In this document: positions 49,758 through 59,083 of the stretch, in pieces | How the letters are laid out: every line of letters begins with the position of its first letter | How positions within the stretch are numbered: the first letter of the stretch is position 1 | Source of the DNA: Alcanivorax sp. | GTDB taxonomy: Bacteria; Pseudomonadota; Gammaproteobacteria; Pseudomonadales; Alcanivoracaceae | Direction of reading: 5' to 3' | Assembly: GCF_019431375.1 (NCBI RefSeq) | Contig: NZ_CP080267.1 | Span: 1,116,001 to 1,180,000 of the forward strand | Length of the DNA: 64,000 bases | Position numbers and translations under genes: made by a program | Notes under the pieces: generated by a model | The model's input: the letters and a program-made list of their open reading frames with translations, nothing else | Database searches by the model: none | Told to the model about the DNA's origin: nothing

Positions 49758-50869
49758 GCAACATTCGTGTCTTTCTGGTGGATGATACCGCCGCCGTGCG
49801 GCATATCCTCACCCAGATTCTGGAGGAAGATCCGGACATCGTGGTGGTGGGCACCGCCTCGGATGGACGCCAGGGCCTGGATCGCCTGCAGCGCGTGGAA
49901 GCAGATCTGCTGATACTGGATGTAGAAATGCCCGGCATGGGCGGGCTGGAAATGCTCAAGGAACTGAAAGTAAGCCGCCCGGAACTTCCGGTGCTGGTTT
50001 TCAGCTCCATTACCGAGCGCGGCGCCATGGTAACCATCGAGGCCCTGTCCCTTGGCGCCAGCGATTATGTACCAAAACCCGCCATGGTGGGCACCGCCGC
50101 CGAAGCCCGGGACTACATCAAGAACAGCCTGCTGGGGAAAATCAAAACCCTGCTGCGACGGGACAGCAAGCCCTCAGCCACGCCAGCAGCACGCCCTCGC
50201 CCGGTGGCATCACAACTCCAGCATCAGCGCATTCCATCGCGGGTAGATCTGGTAGTAATCGGAGCTTCCATGGGCGGGCCACGGGCCTTGGGCCAACTGA
50301 TCCCTGCCCTGCCCGGTGATTTTCCGGTGCCCATTCTGGTGGTCCAACACATGCCGGCAGTGTTCACCCGCGCCCTGGCCACACGCCTGGATCAGAACGC
50401 ATCGTTAAGCGTGGCTGAATGCGACAGTAGTCAGCGGGCCGAGCCAGGCCAGGTCTGGCTGGCAGCCGGTGACTATCACATGACCGTGGACAAGGTTGGA
50501 GACAACACCCTGGTCGCACCCCAGCGCAGTGAGCCGGTGAACTTCTGCCGACCAGCCGTGGATATTCTGTTTGCCAGCGCCGCCAAAGCCTATGGTCCCA
50601 ATGTGCTGGCCGTAGTGTTAACGGGTATGGGCCAGGATGGCCTGGAAGGCTGTCGCCAACTGGCCAGAGCCGGCGCACAAATACTGGTGCAGGATCAACC
50701 CACCAGCGCGGTATGGGGAATGCCGGGAGTCGTATCACGGGCCGGTCTTGCCTGCGCGGAGCTTCCATTGCAGGACATGGCTGCGGAGATTATGCGACGG
50801 GTTAACCGGGGCCGGCCCACGTTTCGTGCACGGCAGCGAGCCGCCATGAATCCCGAGGTACACGGATGA
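49754..50869 (+). CDS. cheB: Receptor methylesterase/glutamine deamidase CheB
   Basis: A 371-residue protein. N-terminal receiver with Asp56 in LLILDVEMPGMGG. Linker about 135-163. Methylesterase domain with triad Ser172 (IGASMGGPRAL), His199 (VVQHMPAVFT) and Asp295 (TGMGQDGLEG). Removes methyl groups from MCP glutamates when activated by CheA. Overlaps cheY and cheR by 4 bp each. Confidence 0.96.
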   Translation: MSNIRVFLVDDTAAVRHILTQILEEDPDIVVVGTASDGRQGLDRLQRVEADLLILDVEMPGMGGLEMLKELKVSRPELPVLVFSSITERGAMVTIEALSLGASDYVPKPAMVGTAAEARDYIKNSLLGKIKTLLRRDSKPSATPAARPRPVASQLQHQRIPSRVDLVVIGASMGGPRALGQLIPALPGDFPVPILVVQHMPAVFTRALATRLDQNASLSVAECDSSQRAEPGQVWLAAGDYHMTVDKVGDNTLVAPQRSEPVNFCRPAVDILFASAAKAYGPNVLAVVLTGMGQDGLEGCRQLARAGAQILVQDQPTSAVWGMPGVVSRAGLACAELPLQDMAAEIMRRVNRGRPTFRARQRAAMNPEVHG

Positions 50870-51690
50870 GTTGTATCAATGAACACAGCTACCTCACCCT
50901 GTGCAATCTCCTCTGTGACCAGATCGCGCTCAGCTTACCGCCGGATAAGGTTTATCTGGCCGAAGCCCGACTGCAAAACCTGGCCCGACAGCACACCCAG
51001 GGCGACATCAATGCGCTGATAGAAAAAGCCTCCTCTATCGCTGACGACGCATTGCGAACCGAGCTGGTGGAAGCCATGGCCATACATGAAACCTTTTTTT
51101 TCCGTGACCCGATTCTAGGCCAGAGTTTTCTGGACACCATGATCCCCTCTCTGCTGGAGAAACGGCGGGCAGACAGAACTCTGCGTATCTGGAGCGCCGC
51201 CTGCAGCACCGGCCAGGAAGCCTATAGCGTTGCCATGCTGCTGGATGAACACTTCCCACAACTGAAAGACTGGGAAGTGACACTGGTCGCCAGTGATTTC
51301 TCCCAGTCTGCACTGAACAAGGCTCAACGGGGCTGTTATGGCCTGAACGAGATGAACCGGGGTCTTCCTGCCCGCAACATGGCGCTCTACTTCGAGCAAC
51401 AGGGTCTGGACTGGCAGGTAAAACCGGCCATTCGCGAACGAATCCGCTTCGAGAAAATCAATCTGGTCCGGGAATGGCCGGAGGACCTGCCAGTATTCGA
51501 CATCGTCTTGCTGCGCAATGTGCTTCTGTACTTTTCCATAGAGGATCGTCAGCGGGTACTAAAACGTATTCGCAAGCAGACCGCCAATGACGGCTACCTG
51601 CTGCTAGGCTCCACCGAAAGCCTGGAAAAATCCGCCGGGTTCGTGCCGGCCATTTCCGGCAGCCACCGCCCCTTTTACCAACCCGCTTGA
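50866..51690 (+). CDS. cheR: Receptor methyltransferase CheR
   Basis: A 274-residue SAM-dependent enzyme that methylates receptor glutamates. N-terminal helical domain to about residue 70, HETFFFRDP, SAM-binding motif IWSAACSTGQEAYSVAMLL, DIVLLRNVLLYFSIEDRQRVLKR, and the C-terminal YLLLGSTESL. There is no TPR extension. Translationally coupled to cheB. Confidence 0.95.
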   Translation: MSCINEHSYLTLCNLLCDQIALSLPPDKVYLAEARLQNLARQHTQGDINALIEKASSIADDALRTELVEAMAIHETFFFRDPILGQSFLDTMIPSLLEKRRADRTLRIWSAACSTGQEAYSVAMLLDEHFPQLKDWEVTLVASDFSQSALNKAQRGCYGLNEMNRGLPARNMALYFEQQGLDWQVKPAIRERIRFEKINLVREWPEDLPVFDIVLLRNVLLYFSIEDRQRVLKRIRKQTANDGYLLLGSTESLEKSAGFVPAISGSHRPFYQPA

Positions 51691-51700
51691 AGGTGCTCAC

Positions 51701-52147
51701 ATGGATATGTCGTTACAACCCGCCATGCTGTCACAAAAAATTGCCCGTATCGGCGCCAATGTGCTCAGCGACTTCCTGAAAATTCCGGTACGCGCACAAA
51801 ATGGCCCACCACCGATGGTTCACCATGGGGCAGAAATTTCAATTTCCGGAAAGTGGAAAGGCAATGTGACCGTCAGCACCTGCGAAACCCTGGCGCAACG
51901 GATCGCCGGCCAGATGTTTCGCAAAGAGGATGACGCAGTCACCGGTGAAGACGTGGTCGACGCTCTCACCGAGCTGACCAACATCATTGCCGGCAACATC
52001 AAGGCCATCCTCCCCGGCCCCAGCCAGCTTTCCCTGCCGGTGCCACTGGCAGTACTCCCCAGCGAACATCGCAACAATGTAGATGTGCAGTTGTTCGATG
52101 ATCGTCAGGGGATGCTGCGAATCAGCCTGCAGCCGGCGGAGCATTGA
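51701..52147 (+). CDS. cheX: CheX-type phosphatase (CheC/CheX family)
   Basis: A 148-residue protein. The single helix with the E-x-x-N catalytic signature is in DALTELTNIIAGNIKAIL, and the N-terminal half has the second, degenerate alpha region. The family removes phosphate from CheY-P. It substitutes for CheZ in this cluster. AAGGTG lies upstream of ATG; 10 bp after cheR, the last gene of the operon. Confidence 0.85.
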   Translation: MDMSLQPAMLSQKIARIGANVLSDFLKIPVRAQNGPPPMVHHGAEISISGKWKGNVTVSTCETLAQRIAGQMFRKEDDAVTGEDVVDALTELTNIIAGNIKAILPGPSQLSLPVPLAVLPSEHRNNVDVQLFDDRQGMLRISLQPAEH

Positions 52148-52165
52148 AGCGAAGAATCAAAATAA

Positions 52166-52199
52166 GCGACTAGTGGCTAGCTACGAGCTTCTAGCAACC
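52166..52199. repeat. Heptad half-element (i), CTAG type
   Basis: Tandem 7-bp units GACTAGT GGCTAGC TACGAGC TTCTAGC just after the che operon. No matching inverted arm was found. Confidence 0.55.
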
Positions 52200-52246
52200 A
52201 CGCGTAGCAGGGAGCTTGGGCGCTATCCGTGACATATACAAAGCCA

Positions 52247-52418
52247 CTGTAGGAGTTCCTCTTGAGGGACGAATCCAAGCCTGGGCGAGGACGCAGGTTA
52301 TGCAGGTGGCACCAGATCACTCTGGCGGCACCTGGCGCTCCTGATCGCCCTACGGACGATTTCCTCGCTCCGCGAGGTTCGCACCTCAAGAGGTGCTCCT
52401 ACAGCGGCTTCGTAGAAA
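52247..52418. repeat. REP-like composite repeat
   Basis: Opens CTGTAGGAGTTCCTCTTGAGG and ends CCTCAAGAGGTGCTCCTACAG plus CGGCTTCGTAGAAA. The final 78 bp (from 52341) closely match 59997-60074. The gap 52148-52465 holds this repeat and no gene. Confidence 0.8.
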
Positions 52419-52465
52419 TCCAGAGAACCGCTCAGTCGTTCCCTATACAACGAGCGTAGCTCGCC

Positions 52466-52921
52466 TCAGACCGGTTCGCCCTCCGGCCCCGCGCTACTGG
52501 ACCGTAACCGAAACGTGCCCTCGCCGATGGCCAGTAGCTGCCCCTGCTGGTCAAACACTTCCATGGTGCTGTTATAGATTCTGGCCCCTCCGGCACGGCG
52601 GGTGCCGATGGCACGGATCAAACCTTCCCCAGCTTGGCCGGTAAAGGTGGTGGTCATGGACAGGGTCACCGCTTTGCGGATGCGGTCAGGGTGGGGACAG
52701 TAGGTGCCGGCACAGGCGCCGGCCACATCCATCAAAGTGGCAAGCACGCCACCGTGAATCACGCCGCCCAGGTTCAGATGCTCCTGGCGCACCTGAAGAC
52801 CCAGTACCGCCCGGCCTTCTTGCCACTCCAGAAAATGCAGCCCGACCAGGGCGGGAAAACCATTATTGAAACGCGCATTGGCGTCTTCCATGGAAAACGC
52901 GGACGGCGGTGCTGCTGGCAT
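52466..52921 (-). CDS. PaaI-type hotdog thioesterase
   Basis: A 151-residue hotdog-fold protein. The catalytic/structural signature is NLGGVIHGGVLATLMDVAGACAG, followed by strands KAVTLSMTTTFTGQAG and the IGEGTFRLR end. Hydrolyses acyl-CoA thioesters, often of phenylacetyl-type or medium-chain substrates. The start was set at MPAAPP (52921; GAGG 8 bases upstream). It faces the same way as the IclR-family gene behind it. Confidence 0.88.
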   Translation of the reverse strand: MPAAPPSAFSMEDANARFNNGFPALVGLHFLEWQEGRAVLGLQVRQEHLNLGGVIHGGVLATLMDVAGACAGTYCPHPDRIRKAVTLSMTTTFTGQAGEGLIRAIGTRRAGGARIYNSTMEVFDQQGQLLAIGEGTFRLRSSSAGPEGEPV

Positions 52922-52946
52922 GTATTGTCCTCGGCAGAGGCGGGAA

Positions 52947-53747
52947 TCAGGCCCGTCCCTGCACCATCTGTTCAACTTGGGCCACCACATCCTTGAGTCG
53001 TGGCCCCAGGTTTTCTATCAGGGTACGGCGGCTGAGACGCAGTGAAGAACCACCGCAGTTGAACGGCACCACCTGGGCACCACCATCCAGAATCAACGGC
53101 ACAGCAACGCCGCTCACATCCCGGTTCCACTCGCCGTCAGAAATGCAGAAACCGTACTCCTGATATTCCTCATAGGCGGACTGCAGGCTGCGCTCCAGTT
53201 CCGGCCAGGCCGCCGGGTCCTGCCGGCGGATCTGTTCGTAATATTGCTCGCGCTCGGATTCCGGAGTCGCCGCCAGAAAGGCACGGCCCAGCGCCGAGGT
53301 GGCCATGGGCACACGGGAGCCGATGTTCAGGCGCAGCACCAGCGGGCCATTGCCCTGGCATACCTGGATGTAGGTCACCTGGGCGCCATCCGGGGCACCG
53401 ATGGCCACCATGCAATCGGTGGCATCGGCCAGCTCCTGCATGAAGGGCCGGGCCAGTTCCCGTACCCCTTCGCTGGCCAGATAACGGTAGCCCAGATCCA
53501 GCACCCCGGGGCCCAGACGGTATTTTTCCAGTTGCGGCACATAACGCAGGTAACCGAGCTGCGTCAGGGTAGCTGTCATCCGCGATACCGTAGGACGGGG
53601 AATATTGGTGCGCTTGGCCAGCTCCGCGTTGCCCAGGTATTCATCAGAAGGGCCGAAACAGCGAAGAATATCCAGCCCCCGCGCCAGGGCGGTGACGAAA
53701 TTCCGATCTTTGTCGTTGGTGCCCACGTCGGCAACAGCTCTGCGCAT
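52947..53747 (-). CDS. IclR-family transcriptional regulator (PcaR/PobR-like)
   Basis: A 266-residue regulator. N-terminal winged HTH: FVTALARGLDILRCFG, AELAKRTNIPRPTVSRMTATLTQLGYL. C-terminal effector domain with VSRVPMATSALGRAFLA-type motif (IGSRVPMATSALGRAFLAA) and VAVPLILDGG. Usually controls aromatic or glyoxylate-type catabolism in response to a small carboxylate. Divergent from the aldehyde dehydrogenase and 25 bp before the thioesterase gene on its own strand, so those are its likely targets. Confidence 0.9.
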   Translation of the reverse strand: MRRAVADVGTNDKDRNFVTALARGLDILRCFGPSDEYLGNAELAKRTNIPRPTVSRMTATLTQLGYLRYVPQLEKYRLGPGVLDLGYRYLASEGVRELARPFMQELADATDCMVAIGAPDGAQVTYIQVCQGNGPLVLRLNIGSRVPMATSALGRAFLAATPESEREQYYEQIRRQDPAAWPELERSLQSAYEEYQEYGFCISDGEWNRDVSGVAVPLILDGGAQVVPFNCGGSSLRLSRRTLIENLGPRLKDVVAQVEQMVQGRA

Positions 53748-53991
53748 TGTTGTATTTCCTTTCAGGCTTCGGGATCGGGAACCGTTCCCCCGGCACAGCG
53801 GGCATAGATTCCACTTATAGTTATGTATTCACCGAGCAAATATAGCAAAAAGCGGTTTCACCTGCATAAGCCAGTCATGGCCATGGCATAACACCTGAAG
53901 CACAATGGTTTTCGTCCTTAGGCCAGATCCACTTTGTCATGGCCTTGGCCAACCGGTCAATATTTTAAAACTTTGTTCCATTATTGTATTG

Positions 53992-54007
53992 TGAGTCTTC
54001 TGACTCA
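53992..54007. promoter_or_regulatory. Inverted repeat upstream of the aldehyde dehydrogenase
   Basis: TGAGTC ttct GACTCA, about 30 bp before the ALDH start and in the divergent IclR/ALDH gap. It lies close to a TATTGT box. A candidate operator for the adjacent IclR regulator; no consensus is known to me for this subgroup. Confidence 0.5.
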
Positions 54008-54035
54008 ATAAACAACTGACAAAAGGACCTATCCC

Positions 54036-55460
54036 ATGGGCTCGCTGCAACAGTTCTACATCAATGGTCAATGGGTCGCCCCTGCCGATGGCGCCAGCAG
54101 CCATACCGTGATTAATCCTGCCACCGAAGACTCGCTTGGCGAGCTGGCCATGGGCGGCACTGCGGATATCGATGCTGCCATCAGCGCGGCGGCGGCGGCT
54201 TTTCCGGCGTTCAGCGCCGAGCCTCTGGAAACCCGACTGGGCTACCTGGAACGGATTGCCGAGGGTTACCAGGCACGGCTGGAAGAGATTGCCCAGGCCA
54301 TCAGCCAGGAAATGGGCGCCCCCATCAGCCTGGCTCGCAAGGTGCAGGCCCCCATGGGACTCGGCCACCTGAAAACGACCCTGGCCGTGGCCCGGGATTT
54401 CCCCTTCGAAGAACAGCTCGGCCAGGCACAGATTCGTCGGGCCGCTGCCGGGGTCTGTGCCCTGATCACTCCCTGGAACTGGCCCATGAACCAGGTCATG
54501 TGCAAGGTGGCACCGGCCATTGCTGCCGGCTGCACCATGGTGCTCAAGCCCAGTGAGTTTGCCCCGCTGTCGGCACAGATTCTGGCCGAGATCATTGACG
54601 AAGCGGGCCTGCCAGCCGGGGTTTTCAATATGGTCCATGGCGATGGCGCCCAGGTCGGCCCGTTGTTGTCCAGTGATCCACGCATCGATGTGGTGTCGCT
54701 GACCGGCTCCACCCGGGCCGGTGAGTCCGTCAGCCGCGAGGCCGCCGCCACCATCAAGCGGGTCTCCCTGGAACTGGGCGGCAAATCCGCCAACATCCTG
54801 CTACCCGGTTGCGATCTGCAAAGGGCGGTTACCCACGGGGTGCGCGCCATGATGAACAACACCGGCCAGAGCTGTAACGCGCCCTCGCGGATGCTGGTGC
54901 ACGCCGATCAGCTGGCGGAGGCAGAGGCTATCGCCGCCGAAGCCTGTAGCACAATTGTGGCAGGCGACCCGCAGGACGAAGGCACCGTCATCGGCCCCAT
55001 TGCCAATGGTCGCCAGTACCAGCGGGTGCAATCCATGATCGAAAAAGGCGTGGAAGAAGGGGCGAAACTGGTGGCCGGCGGCACCGGCAAGCCTGAAGGA
55101 CTGGAAGTCGGCTATTTCGCCCGTCCTACCGTATTCAGCCAGGTCAGCAACACCATGACCATCGGCCGCGAGGAAATCTTCGGCCCGGTACTGGTGATGA
55201 TCCCCTACCAGACTGTGGACGAGGCGGTGGCCATCGCCAACGACTCGGACTACGGCCTGTCTGGTTATGTGTTCGGGGAAGACAGCGAAGCCCGCGCGGT
55301 GGCGGCCCGGTTGCGAACCGGCATGGTGCATATCAATGGTGCCGGGCCGGACCTGCAGGGGGCCTTCGGCGGCTACAAGCAATCCGGCAATGGCCGTGAA
55401 TGGGGCCGCTTCGGTCTGGAGGAGTTTCTGGAGACCCAGTCATTGTTCCTCCCTCACTGA
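54036..55460 (+). CDS. Aldehyde dehydrogenase family protein
   Basis: A 474-residue NAD(P)+-dependent ALDH. Oxyanion Asn in TPWNWPMNQV, catalytic Glu in SLELGGKSANI, nucleophilic Cys in NNTGQSCNAPSRM, and coenzyme strand SLTGSTRAG. Ends FLETQSLFLPH. It oxidises an aldehyde to the acid. Divergent from an IclR regulator. It could handle fatty or aromatic aldehydes produced by alkane/aromatic catabolism. Confidence 0.93.
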   Translation: MGSLQQFYINGQWVAPADGASSHTVINPATEDSLGELAMGGTADIDAAISAAAAAFPAFSAEPLETRLGYLERIAEGYQARLEEIAQAISQEMGAPISLARKVQAPMGLGHLKTTLAVARDFPFEEQLGQAQIRRAAAGVCALITPWNWPMNQVMCKVAPAIAAGCTMVLKPSEFAPLSAQILAEIIDEAGLPAGVFNMVHGDGAQVGPLLSSDPRIDVVSLTGSTRAGESVSREAAATIKRVSLELGGKSANILLPGCDLQRAVTHGVRAMMNNTGQSCNAPSRMLVHADQLAEAEAIAAEACSTIVAGDPQDEGTVIGPIANGRQYQRVQSMIEKGVEEGAKLVAGGTGKPEGLEVGYFARPTVFSQVSNTMTIGREEIFGPVLVMIPYQTVDEAVAIANDSDYGLSGYVFGEDSEARAVAARLRTGMVHINGAGPDLQGAFGGYKQSGNGREWGRFGLEEFLETQSLFLPH

Positions 55461-55653
55461 TCCCCCTCGATCAAACGTCTTCACCTGTCATTTACGGACA
55501 CAAAATGGCCCGTTTTGTGTACTGGCACTAGCGCCCCGGCCGGGGCGCGACAGTGCCATTTACCTGTTGTGCTGTAACCCTGAGTATCGTTACATTCTTT
55601 AATGTCACAGTTTGACATCCACCGGTAATAACCGGTCGGGACCAGGAGGACAC

Positions 55654-56592
55654 ATGACAACAACAGCATCCAGCAACATCAAGGCCGGTCAGCAGAGCGC
55701 ACAGAAGGTGCCTCTGGGCGCCACCGTGAACATTCCGCCCCGTCGCCTGGACTTCCAGTTCGACGACAAAACCACGGCGCGTTACTTCTATGACAATGAC
55801 CCCTTCCTGAGCGCGTTCTGGCTGAGCTTGTCTGCCCTCTTCCCGGAAGGTGAAGCCTTCTTCGTGGACTCCGTGCGTCACTACCGCAAGGACATCACCG
55901 AGCCCAAACTGAAGGCCCAGGTGGCTGGCTTTATCGGCCAGGAAGCCATGCACAGCAAGGAGCATGAAGCCTGGAACGAAATGGGTGCGAAATTCGGCTA
56001 CCCCACCGACAAGCTGGACAAGACCTTGGGCAAGCTGCTGGGTCTGGTGCAGAAACGCACTCCGAAAATCTTCCAGCTGGCCGCCACCGTTTGCCTGGAG
56101 CATTACACCGCCATCATTGCCGAGCAGCTGCTGCGTGAGCCGGAACACCAGGCCCGCATTCTCGACGACGCCACCGCCAAGCTGTGGTTGTGGCACGCGC
56201 TGGAAGAAAACGAGCACAAGACCGTTGCCTATGACGTGTACGAAAAAGTCAGTGGCAACTATGCCATCCGCGCCGGTGCCATGGTTCCCACTACTGTGAT
56301 CTTCTTCGCCGTACTGGCTGCCTTCCAGGCGCGCATGCTGGCCTCCGACGGTCGCCTGCTGAACGTGAAAAACAACTGGAACGGCATCAAGTTCCTGTTC
56401 GGGCGCAAGGGCCTGTTCACCAAGCTGGCGCCCCAATACCTGGACTTCTTCAAGCGCGATTTTCACCCCTCCCAGCACGACACCGACGCACTGCTGGACG
56501 AGTGGCGGGAAAAGCTGTTCGGCGACGAAGGCCTGCTCACCGAGCAGCACGCCCAGGCCAGCCAGCGCAAGGGCAAGCAGAAAGCCCACTGA
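55654..56592 (+). CDS. PF10118-type predicted metal-dependent hydrolase
   Basis: A 312-residue cytoplasmic helical protein. Carboxylate/His motifs of a ferritin-like metal site are visible: FPEGEAFFVDSVRHYR, IGQEAMHSKEHEAWN, LEHYTAIIAEQLL, WHALEENEHKTVAYDVY. Family PF10118, function unknown; common in lipid-degrading gammaproteobacteria. AGGAGG lies six bases before ATG. Followed by its own terminator; 193 bp after the ALDH. Confidence 0.85.
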   Translation: MTTTASSNIKAGQQSAQKVPLGATVNIPPRRLDFQFDDKTTARYFYDNDPFLSAFWLSLSALFPEGEAFFVDSVRHYRKDITEPKLKAQVAGFIGQEAMHSKEHEAWNEMGAKFGYPTDKLDKTLGKLLGLVQKRTPKIFQLAATVCLEHYTAIIAEQLLREPEHQARILDDATAKLWLWHALEENEHKTVAYDVYEKVSGNYAIRAGAMVPTTVIFFAVLAAFQARMLASDGRLLNVKNNWNGIKFLFGRKGLFTKLAPQYLDFFKRDFHPSQHDTDALLDEWREKLFGDEGLLTEQHAQASQRKGKQKAH

Positions 56593-56614
56593 TCGATCCT
56601 GTTTCTCTCCTTTC

Positions 56615-56640
56615 AGGGCCGCTTTATGCGGCCCTTTTTT
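56615..56640 (+). terminator. Terminator of the PF10118 gene
   Basis: AGGGCCGC tttat GCGGCCCT followed by six T. Confidence 0.9.
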
Positions 56641-56791
56641 ATTATGAACCGCAGCTGGAAAGTCATTACATGTAGGGTGCACTGAGCCTCAGGCGAACTG
56701 CACCCTACTATCTGCCTATCGCTTTCTGCGCTTATTCACTTGCTTCCGTAACGACGTCCTGTAGAACAGTAGCAACCATGGGATGTCATTC

Positions 56792-58840
56792 ATGAAGTAT
56801 CTGTACCTGACCGCTTTAACACTACTGGCTCCGCTGTCACTGTTTGCCGAACCGGCAACCCTGGAGCCGGTGACCGTTACCAGTACCCGTATGGAAAGGC
56901 CCCTCGCTGATACGCCTGCCGCCGTTACGGTGGTAGATGCAGGCAGCAAACAGCAGGGCCAGTCCCGCCTGCAGCTGGATGAAAGCCTCAGCCGGGTCCC
57001 CGGCCTTTATCTGCAGAACCGTTATAACTTTGCCCAGGGGCTGCGCCTGTCATCTCGGGGCTTTGGTTCCCGTGCGCCGTTCGGGGTCAGAGGCTTGCGC
57101 ATCAACGTGGACGGTTTCCCGGAAACCCTGCCGGACGGCCAGTCGCAACTGGACAGCATCGACCTGTTTGCGGTGGAACAACTCACGGTACTGCGTGGCC
57201 CCAGTTCCCTGCTATATGGCAACGCCACCGGTGGCGTGGTGGACATCAACACCCGATCCGGAAAAACCCGCAACGATGCCGCCAGCGTATCCATGATCGG
57301 CGGCAGCCACGGACTGAAACAGGCCAATGTGCAGACCAGCGGCCGCCACGACCAGGGCCACCATGCCCTCAGCCTGACCACGCTGGATTACCGCGGCTAT
57401 CGTGAACAAAGTGAGGTGCGCAAATACCAGTTCACCGGCCAGGCCGGCTGGGATCTTGCCGACACCCGCTCAATGACGCTCTTCCTCACCGCCATGGATA
57501 CCCCCGTTGCCCAGGACCCGGGCGGCCTGACCCGGCAACAGGCTCACCAGGACCGGCGGCAAGCCAGTCGCTTTGCTAGCCAGCTGGATGCCGGCCAGCA
57601 AGTCGACCAGCAACGTCTGGGGCTGCATTATCGCGATGCAGCCTTCGCCAACGGGTTACTCAATGCCCGCGCCTTTGTCAGCCAGCGGGACTTTCGCCAG
57701 CAACTGCCCTTTCCCGGCAGCAGCCTGATTGATTACCAACGGCGCTTTTACGGCGCCCGCCTGGATTACACCCTGCCCTTCACCGTATTGGCGCGTCCTA
57801 ACCGGCTGCTGCTGGGTGTCGACCTGGATCGGCAGGAAGACGACCGTGGTCGTCGTGCGGTCAGCGCCACCGGCAACATCACTGCAGTAACCGCCGACGA
57901 AGACCAGCATGCCAGCGCCGATGGCGTTTTCCTGCAGCTGGACAGCCATCTGTCCGAGCGTCTGATGTTCACGGCCGGGGGCCGGGCAGACCGGCTGCGC
58001 ATGACCATCGACGATGCATTGCTAACGGATGGCGACGACAGCGGTGGCCGTGAGTTTGCAGAACGCAGCTACAGTGCCGGGCTGAGTTGGCAAGTCACCC
58101 CGGCCCATACCCTCTACACCTCGATCAGCTCCGCCTTTGAAAGCCCCACCTTTACCGAACTGGCCAACCCGTCCGGGGCCGGCGGCTTCAACCCGGAGCT
58201 GGAACCGCAAACCGCATTGAACCGGGAAGTGGGCGCCCGTGGCGCGCTGGGAGACCGTCTCTTTTATGAAGCTGCCCTGTTCCGTGTGGACGTGGATGAT
58301 GAAATCACCCCCTACGAAATCGGCGGCCGTACCTTTTACCAGAACGCCGGCGAGACCCGCCGCGATGGCCTGGAGCTGGGCCTGGAACATGCCACCACAG
58401 ACCAGCTCACCCTGGCCCTGTCGTGGACCTGGTCCGACTTCCGTTTCCGGGAATTCTACGACACCCAGCAGAATGCCGATGTGAGCGGCAACCGGCTACC
58501 CGGCATCCCGCAGCACCAGCTCTTTGCAGAGGTTGACTGGCAGGCCGATAACGGTCTGTTTGCGTCAGTGGAATCATTACTCGGCAGCCACCGATATGCG
58601 GAAAACACCAATCGCACCCGGGTCGGCAGCGAGCTGCTGGTGAACATGAGAGGTGGCAAGGCATGGAAGCGGAACCGACAAACGCTAACCCTGTTTGCCG
58701 GCATCAACAATCTGCTGGACCGTGACTATTACAGTAACCTGAGAATCAACGCCAACAGCGACCGGCCCGTGGAAAACCGCGGCTACTTCGAGCCCGGCCC
58801 GGGTACAACCTATTACTCTGGCATCACGCTGGATTGGTAA
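56792..58840 (+). CDS. TonB-dependent outer-membrane receptor
   Basis: A 682-residue receptor. Signal peptide MKYLYLTALTLLAPLSLFA, TonB-box-like EPVTVTSTRMERPL, plug domain with RGFGSRAPFGVRGLRINVDG, LTVLRGPSSLLYGNATGGVV, and a 22-strand-type barrel ending GTTYYSGITLDW with a terminal aromatic. It most likely takes up an iron complex, but no siderophore genes or Fur box were seen alongside. The start was taken at ATG 56792; an ATG three codons earlier is possible. Confidence 0.9.
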   Translation: MKYLYLTALTLLAPLSLFAEPATLEPVTVTSTRMERPLADTPAAVTVVDAGSKQQGQSRLQLDESLSRVPGLYLQNRYNFAQGLRLSSRGFGSRAPFGVRGLRINVDGFPETLPDGQSQLDSIDLFAVEQLTVLRGPSSLLYGNATGGVVDINTRSGKTRNDAASVSMIGGSHGLKQANVQTSGRHDQGHHALSLTTLDYRGYREQSEVRKYQFTGQAGWDLADTRSMTLFLTAMDTPVAQDPGGLTRQQAHQDRRQASRFASQLDAGQQVDQQRLGLHYRDAAFANGLLNARAFVSQRDFRQQLPFPGSSLIDYQRRFYGARLDYTLPFTVLARPNRLLLGVDLDRQEDDRGRRAVSATGNITAVTADEDQHASADGVFLQLDSHLSERLMFTAGGRADRLRMTIDDALLTDGDDSGGREFAERSYSAGLSWQVTPAHTLYTSISSAFESPTFTELANPSGAGGFNPELEPQTALNREVGARGALGDRLFYEAALFRVDVDDEITPYEIGGRTFYQNAGETRRDGLELGLEHATTDQLTLALSWTWSDFRFREFYDTQQNADVSGNRLPGIPQHQLFAEVDWQADNGLFASVESLLGSHRYAENTNRTRVGSELLVNMRGGKAWKRNRQTLTLFAGINNLLDRDYYSNLRINANSDRPVENRGYFEPGPGTTYYSGITLDW

Positions 58841-58854
58841 CCCCCCCGTTTTTG

Positions 58855-58999
58855 CAGGAGCGCCGCTTGAGGCGCGAACACACCAGAGTGTCGAGAAGCG
58901 AGTTGAAAGGAGCGAAAAGCAAGACGGTTTAGTCTTTTCGAAACTCGTTTCTCACAACTCGAAACTGTCGCAATTCGCTCCTCAAGCGGCGCTCCTACA
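58855..58999. repeat. REP-like arms enclosing a heptad element (g)
   Basis: GCAGGAGCGCCGCTTGAGG at the left, CCTCAAGCGGCGCTCCTAC at the right. Between them (58888-58970) are heptad strings such as TTTTCGA AACTCGT TTCTCAC AACTCGA, mirrored on the left as GTGTCGA GAAGCGA GTTGAAA. Nested as at 28.4 kb. Confidence 0.82.
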
Positions 59000-59023
59000 A
59001 AATCCAGAACGCTCTAACGAACA

Positions 59024-59062
59024 TAAAAAAAGCCCCGGCCACGTTTGCGCGGCCGGGGCTTT
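59024..59062 (-). terminator. Terminator of the SDR gene
   Basis: AGCCCCGGCC ... GGCCGGGGCT with a 10-base loop, followed on the minus strand by seven T. About 20 bp after the SDR stop. Confidence 0.9.
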
Positions 59063-59083
59063 GGTTTTTCTCGCTGACAACAA

